From the NCBI RefSeq assembly GCF_014269025.2, contig NZ_CP077094.1:1984001-2048000 (forward strand): DNA of 64,000 bases, given 5' to 3'. The translations under genes were made by a program, and so were the position numbers. Below the pieces are notes generated by a model. It was not told the origin of the DNA. It saw only the letters and a list, made by a program, of their open reading frames with translations, and did no database searches. Of this stretch, positions 59,987-64,000 are shown piece by piece (positions within the stretch are counted from its first letter, which is position 1; every line of letters begins with the position of its first letter). This DNA is from Pseudomonas promysalinigenes. Lineage in GTDB: Bacteria > Pseudomonadota > Gammaproteobacteria > Pseudomonadales > Pseudomonadaceae.

Positions 59987-61008
59987 TTGACCAGCCACTC
60001 ATTCCAACGGGCTGCAATGGCCTGGCCATTCTTCGCCCAGTAAGCAAAGTCCAGGGTGACTTGATCCTGTGCATAGGCGGTCGGCAGGTTCGCAGCGAGG
60101 TCTTTGTCCAGCTTGGCCACGCTGTCAAGGTTCACCGGCGCATAGGCGGTCTTGTTGGCGAAGGCGGCTTGGCCCTCGGCGCTGCTGGCGTTGGCCAGGA
60201 ACTTCATGGCCGCATCTTTGTTCTTCGCGCCTTTGGGTACGACCAGGAAGTCGGCCATGACCAGGTTCTGCTTCCAGCTTACGCCCACTGGCGCCCCGTC
60301 CTGCTGCAAGGCATAGACGCGGCCGTTCCAGAACTGGCCGAGGGACGCTTCACCGGAGGCCAGCAGTTGCTGGGATTGAGCACCACCGCCCCACCAGACG
60401 ATGTCTTTCTTGATGGTGTCGAGTTTCTTGAACGCGCGGTCCAGGTCCAGTGGGTAAAGGTCTTTGGCAGCTACGCCGTCGGCCAGCAGTGCCAGTTCCA
60501 GCACGCCAGGGCTTGGCCATTTGTACAGGGCGCGTTTGCCAGGGTAGGTCTTGGTGTCGAACAGCGCGGTCCAGTCGACCGGCTTGTTGGCGCCCAGCTT
60601 GCCCTCGTTGTAGCCGAGCACGAAAGAGAAGAAGAACGAGCCCACGCCATGGTCGGAAACGAACCGAGGGTCGATTCTGTCGCGTTTGATTTGGGTGAAG
60701 TCCAGAGGTTCGAGCAAGCCTTCGCTGGCGGCACGCAGGGCGAAGTCGGCTTCCACATCGACGACGTCCCATTGCACGTTGCCGCTTTCGACCATGGCTT
60801 TGAGCTTGCCGTAGTCGGTAGGGCCGTCCTGCACCACCTTGATGTTGGTGCTTTTGCTGAAAGGCACAGCCCATGCTTCTTTCTGGGCGTCCTGGGTGGT
60901 ACCGCCCCAGCTGACGAAATTAAGGCTGTCAGCGGCCTGGGTGGCCTGACATGCCAGGGTCAGCAGGCTGGCGGACAGCACTGCGGTTACACGTTTGCTC
61001 AACAGCAT
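59983..61008 (-). CDS. Polyamine-type ABC transporter periplasmic binding protein (PotD-like)
   Basis: A 341-residue binding protein. Signal peptide 1-25 (ATQA|A), then LNFVSWGGTTQDAQKEAWAV, DGPTDYGKLKAMVESGNVQW, and a lobe with ALYKWPSPGVLELALLADGV and KKDIVWWGGGAQSQQLLASG. Resembles PotD/PotF and similar family 1 spermidine/putrescine receptors, but the exact polyamine or other ligand is not determined. First gene of the four-gene operon. A 15-bp motif at 61155-61169 upstream is shared with the ribBA region. Confidence 0.92.
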   Translation of the reverse strand: MLLSKRVTAVLSASLLTLACQATQAADSLNFVSWGGTTQDAQKEAWAVPFSKSTNIKVVQDGPTDYGKLKAMVESGNVQWDVVDVEADFALRAASEGLLEPLDFTQIKRDRIDPRFVSDHGVGSFFFSFVLGYNEGKLGANKPVDWTALFDTKTYPGKRALYKWPSPGVLELALLADGVAAKDLYPLDLDRAFKKLDTIKKDIVWWGGGAQSQQLLASGEASLGQFWNGRVYALQQDGAPVGVSWKQNLVMADFLVVPKGAKNKDAAMKFLANASSAEGQAAFANKTAYAPVNLDSVAKLDKDLAANLPTAYAQDQVTLDFAYWAKNGQAIAARWNEWLVK

Positions 61009-61154
61009 GGTTACGCCCTCGTTGCTTTTGTTATTCGAGGCGGGGCTTTTGGTGCGCCCGCCAACAGTGTTCGGGGAGCAGCTATTACAAAGTGTCTTAG
61101 GGCCGATTGTGATTGTAGGTGCCGGCCTGCAGATTCAAGGTCTACGGGATATCA

Positions 61155-61169
61155 TATTATGGTATTCCA
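61155..61169. promoter_or_regulatory. Candidate operator upstream of PotD-like gene
   Basis: TATTATGGTATTCCA matches 14 of 15 positions of the motif at 62580-62594. It is 147 bp before the PotD-like ATG. The TGGTATNCCA core resembles FCD-type GntR sites. Confidence 0.45.
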
Positions 61170-61430
61170 AACTTTTGGCAAGAGGTATGAGGCGACCGGC
61201 CATCACTGCGCGCTATGGTAGATGCCGATGACCCGTTGAGAAAACGGGCCTTAACGGCCTGAGCCCAGTTGTCCCGGACAAAGCTGGTCCGACGGGCTGG
61301 CGCGGTTTTCATGGCCAGGGTGATCCGAATGTGATCGGGTTCACCCGCGAAAGCGTCGGTCGTTACAGCCTCGCATTCGCGGTTGAACCCGCTTCCACTA
61401 GCCCTGGGCACCTCACTTGCCCTGACGTTG
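61170..61430. other. Non-coding stretch, remainder of the 422-bp gap
   Basis: No convincing gene was found here in either strand; open frames have neither ribosome sites nor family motifs. CGGGTTCACCCGCGA (61336-61350) is a possible degenerate REP half. The stretch is too GC-rich and lacks a clear terminator for ribBA. Confidence 0.6.
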
Positions 61431-62552
61431 TCAGCCCACCAGCCCTGGCTCGAAGGGAATGCTCTGCACCACCTCCAACTCGTAACCGGCAAGCCCCGCG
61501 TATTTCAGTGGCGGGCCAAGATGGCGCAGCTTGCCTACGCCCAGGTCCTGAAGAATCTGCGCGCCGGTACCGACCTCCGAATAAACCTTGGTCTGCCCCC
61601 GCTGATAAGGCCGCACCGGTTGGGTCAGCTGGGGGACACGTTCGAGCAGGGCCTGGGAAGACTCATGATTGGCCAGGATCACCACAACGCCAGCGCCTTC
61701 TTCGGCCACCTTCTGCAGCGCTGCCCACAACGTCCAGTTAGCAGGGCCGGCATATTCGGCGCCGACCAGGTCACGCAGCGGGTCAATCACATGTACACGC
61801 ACCAGGGTTGGCTGTTCGCGGCGGATGTCGCCCATCACCATGGCCATGTGCACGCCACCCTCGATACGGTCCTCGTAGGTCACCAGGCGGAACGTACCGT
61901 GGACGGTCGGCAGTTCACGCTCACCGATACGCTTGATGGTCTGCTCGGTGCTCAGGCGGTAGTGGATCAGGTCGGCGATGGTGCCGATCTTGATGCCGTG
62001 TTGCGCCGCGAACACTTCCAGGTCCGGGCGCCGGGCCATGGTCCCGTCATCGTTCAGCACCTCGACAATCACCGACGCCGGGGCGAAACCGGCCAGGCGC
62101 GCCAGGTCGCAACCGGCTTCGGTGTGCCCGGCCCGGGTCAGCACGCCACCTTCTCGGGCGCGCAGGGGGAAGATGTGACCAGGCTGTACCAGGTCTTCTG
62201 GGCGCGCGTTGGATGCCATGGCGGCAGCCACGGTGCGCGCCCGGTCTGCGGCGGATATGCCTGTGGTGACGCCGGTGGCGGCCTCAATGGACACGGTGAA
62301 AGCAGTGCTGAATACGCTACCGTTGGCCGGTACCATTTGCTCCAGCCCAAGGCGTTGACAGTGTTCGTCGGTCAGTGTCAGGCAAATCAGCCCGCGCGCC
62401 TGGCGGGCCATGAAATTGATTGCCTGGGCGTCACAGCGCTCGGCGGCGATCAGCAGGTCGCCTTCGTTTTCTCGATCCTCGTCGTCCACCAGTAGGACCA
62501 TCTTGCCTTGCCGGTAGTCTTCTAGAAGTTCTTCAATGGTGTTGAATGCCAT
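61431..62552 (-). CDS. ribBA: 3,4-dihydroxy-2-butanone 4-phosphate synthase with degenerate GTP cyclohydrolase II domain
   Basis: A 373-residue protein. Domain 1 (about 1-200) is Rib[41 protein letters not shown] and [18 protein letters not shown]. Domain 2 (about 205-373) has RibA topology ([14 protein letters not shown]) but the zinc cysteines (the C-x10-C-x-C region) are replaced in [18 protein letters not shown], and the GTP/Arg motif is gone. So only DHBP synthase is likely active: a RibBX-type variant known in proteobacteria. No other rib gene is adjacent, implying an extra copy. Confidence 0.93.
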   Translation of the reverse strand: MAFNTIEELLEDYRQGKMVLLVDDEDRENEGDLLIAAERCDAQAINFMARQARGLICLTLTDEHCQRLGLEQMVPANGSVFSTAFTVSIEAATGVTTGISAADRARTVAAAMASNARPEDLVQPGHIFPLRAREGGVLTRAGHTEAGCDLARLAGFAPASVIVEVLNDDGTMARRPDLEVFAAQHGIKIGTIADLIHYRLSTEQTIKRIGERELPTVHGTFRLVTYEDRIEGGVHMAMVMGDIRREQPTLVRVHVIDPLRDLVGAEYAGPANWTLWAALQKVAEEGAGVVVILANHESSQALLERVPQLTQPVRPYQRGQTKVYSEVGTGAQILQDLGVGKLRHLGPPLKYAGLAGYELEVVQSIPFEPGLVG

Positions 62553-62579
62553 GTTGCACGCTCACTGTGGCGGAGTGAT

Positions 62580-62595
62580 TATTATGGTATACCAT
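62580..62595. promoter_or_regulatory. Candidate operator between ribBA and DUF1330 gene
   Basis: ATGGTATACCAT (62584-62595) is a perfect 12-bp palindrome within TATTATGGTATACCA, 28 bases upstream of the ribBA start and 35 bases before the DUF1330 start. A single bound regulator could control both divergent genes. Confidence 0.5.
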
Positions 62596-62630
62596 CATAC
62601 ACAGATATCTTTGGAACTGGAGAGTAGCGG

Positions 62631-62924
62631 ATGAAGGCTTATTGGATCGCCCACGTCGACGTCACCGACCCCGAGCAATACCAGCAGTACACCCAGCGCG
62701 CTCCCGCTGCCTTCAAGGCCTACGGCGGCCGCTTCCTGGCTCGCGGCGGGCGCAGCGAGGCGATGGAGGGGCGGCCCACTCCACAGCGTAGCGTGGTGAT
62801 CGAGTTCGATTCGTATGAGCAGGCGGTGGCGTGCTACCGGTCTGCGCTGTACCAGGAGGCGTGCAGCCATCGGCAGGGGGTGGCGAAGGCTGAGGTGATC
62901 ATCGTCGAGGGTTTCGAGCCTTGA
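62631..62924 (+). CDS. DUF1330 family protein
   Basis: A 97-residue ferredoxin-fold protein with the DUF1330 pattern MKAYWIAHVDVTDPEQYQQY, FLARGGRSEAMEG and VVIEFDSYEQAVACYRSALY. GGAG lies 9 bases before the ATG. It is divergent from ribBA with 78 bp between starts. No biochemical role is known for the family; sharing an operator-like palindrome with ribBA is the only functional clue. Confidence 0.92.
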   Translation: MKAYWIAHVDVTDPEQYQQYTQRAPAAFKAYGGRFLARGGRSEAMEGRPTPQRSVVIEFDSYEQAVACYRSALYQEACSHRQGVAKAEVIIVEGFEP

Positions 62925-63014
62925 GGTAATGCCAGCTTGGCCTTGAACCGGACAATGAGGCCCGGCCTAAGGCCGCTGTTGTCTACGCAATGCTTGGGCG
63001 GACATTCGCTGAGG

Positions 63015-64000
63015 TTATTGCAAATGCACCTTCAGCTCGTTGGCAGCCTGGCGCATGGCCGTTTTGACCGCTGGTACCTGGCTCAGCGGGTTCAGCAGGC
63101 CGTAGTCATGGATCATTCCGTTGTAGCGCACCGACGTTACCGTCACACCGGCCGCATCCAGTTTGCGAGCATAAGCTTCACCCTCATCACGCAATACGTC
63201 GAACTCGGCGGTTTGTACCAGGGCCGGTGGTAGGCCTTTGAGCTGCTCGCTACTGGCACGAAGCGGCGAAGCGTAGATCTGCTCCCGGGCCTTAGGGTCG
63301 GTGGTGTAGTTGTCCCAGAACCACTTCATCATCCCGGTGGTCAGGAAGTGCCCCTCGGCGAACTGCTTGTATGAAGCAGTCTCGAAGCTGGCATCGGTAA
63401 CTGGCCACAGCAGCAGTTGGAAGCGCAGTGCCGGTGTGCCGGCTTCTTTGGCTTTGAGCGCTACCACTGCCGCCATGTTGCCGCCGACGCTGTTGCCGGC
63501 CACGGCCAAGCGCTTGCCGTCGACGCCGATTTCGTTGCCGTGCTCGGCCACCCACTGGGTCGCGGCATAGGCTTGGTTGATCGCCGTGGGGTAATGCGCC
63601 TCAGGTGATGGGGTGTAGTCCACATAGACCGCCACCGCGCCAGAGCCGACCACCAGGTCGCGGATCAGCCGCTGGTGGGTCGGGAAGTCGCCCAGCACCC
63701 AGCCGCCGCCGTGGAAGAACATGAACACCGGCAGTTCACCCTTGACGTTGGCCGGGCGTACCACCTGCAGCGTGATCGACTGGCCGCTGGCCTGGATGAC
63801 GTGTTCCTTGACCTCGATGCCGGACAGATCGACCTTCACCGATGCCTGGGCACTTGTTAGCACGGCGCGGGCGTCTTTGGGGCTGAGCTGTTCCAGCGGC
63901 TTGCCGCCACCTCGCTCCAGAGCTTCGAGGAAGGCCTGGGTGTGCTGCTCGACACCGGGGCTGCCGGCAGCGAATGCGCTGGACACGGACAGGGCGAGGA
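63015..64000 (-). CDS. Alpha/beta hydrolase, HSL-type esterase (5' end cut)
   Basis: The gene continues beyond the window; 328 codons are present, beginning inside a signal peptide (LALSVSSAFAAG). HSL-family motifs: FMFFHGGGWVLGDFPTHQ (oxyanion), VAGNSVGGNMAAV (nucleophile Ser), EFDVLRDEGEAYARKL (Asp) and MIHDYGLLNP (His). Probably a periplasmic or secreted ester hydrolase. It converges with the DUF1330 gene; the 90-bp gap has a GGCCTAAGGCC mini-palindrome. Confidence 0.9.
   Translation of the reverse strand, partial: LALSVSSAFAAGSPGVEQHTQAFLEALERGGGKPLEQLSPKDARAVLTSAQASVKVDLSGIEVKEHVIQASGQSITLQVVRPANVKGELPVFMFFHGGGWVLGDFPTHQRLIRDLVVGSGAVAVYVDYTPSPEAHYPTAINQAYAATQWVAEHGNEIGVDGKRLAVAGNSVGGNMAAVVALKAKEAGTPALRFQLLLWPVTDASFETASYKQFAEGHFLTTGMMKWFWDNYTTDPKAREQIYASPLRASSEQLKGLPPALVQTAEFDVLRDEGEAYARKLDAAGVTVTSVRYNGMIHDYGLLNPLSQVPAVKTAMRQAANELKVHLQ

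Noticed and set aside
61157..61492. 111-codon minus-strand frame
   Set aside because: No ribosome site, no family motif, and it runs into the ribBA coding end in another frame.

Overview
The window is about 64 kb of dense, high-GC chromosomal DNA that reads as the core genome of a fluorescent pseudomonad, most likely the Pseudomonas putida group. Support comes from a 766-residue Cti heme fatty-acid isomerase divergent from metH, the nfuA / SCO1-SenC / PCuAC cluster, LpxO, a REP-like element with the P. putida core, and many one-component regulators (LysR, AraC, GntR) beside transporters. Species assignment is inference from gene content; no rRNA, tRNA, IS, prophage, integrase or CRISPR array was seen.

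Layout. 0-5 kb: tail of a small outer-membrane barrel gene, dkgB, the cysI-DUF934 sulfite reductase pair, a periplasmic binding protein, and a 37-residue membrane protein. 5-15 kb: DUF2970 protein and metH, divergent from cti; then an acyltransferase, nfuA, and an SCO1/SenC-PCuAC copper-delivery pair. 15-21 kb: azlC-azlD-araC, a Sel1-like secreted protein, and an unusual operon (YqcI/YcgG heme-protein family, LysE exporter, SGNH-like protein) divergent from a GcvA-like LysR regulator. 21-32 kb: polB, a DUF4174 protein, aroQ-aroE, a shikimate-type MHS transporter, an FCD/GntR regulator and a polar amino-acid ABC transporter. 32-41 kb: two lipoproteins, then two cobalamin riboswitches controlling a BtuF/BtuC/BtuD-type ABC transporter and a TonB-dependent receptor, with a DUF1624 membrane protein between them. 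41-53 kb: GNAT, AhpD-like protein, lpxO, thpR, AraC plus YahK-like dehydrogenase, sotB, a LysE exporter with its AraC regulator, a decayed regulator fragment, LysR plus nfsB, a cysteine desulfurase and LysR plus acyl-CoA dehydrogenase. 54-64 kb: TerC, a PstS-OmpA fusion, a Pot-type ABC operon, a RibB protein with a degenerate GTP cyclohydrolase half, DUF1330, and a truncated alpha/beta hydrolase.

Themes. (1) Corrinoids: B12-dependent MetH plus a riboswitch-controlled corrinoid uptake set that could easily be mislabelled as iron-siderophore transport. (2) Sulfur, Fe-S and copper maintenance (cysI, nfuA, nifS-like, SCO/PCuAC). (3) Small-molecule export: three exporters (AzlCD and two LysE), two with an AraC gene alongside and one with a divergent LysR. 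The best candidate for undescribed biology is the LysR / YqcI-YcgG / LysE / SGNH-like cluster at about 18-21.6 kb, which looks like a make-modify-export unit for an unknown nitrogenous metabolite. The best regulatory leads are a pair of 11-bp direct repeats 21 bp apart in the AraC-YahK intergenic region, a 15-bp operator-like motif shared by the Pot-type ABC operon and the ribBA/DUF1330 promoters, and a repeated site flanking the GntR gene.
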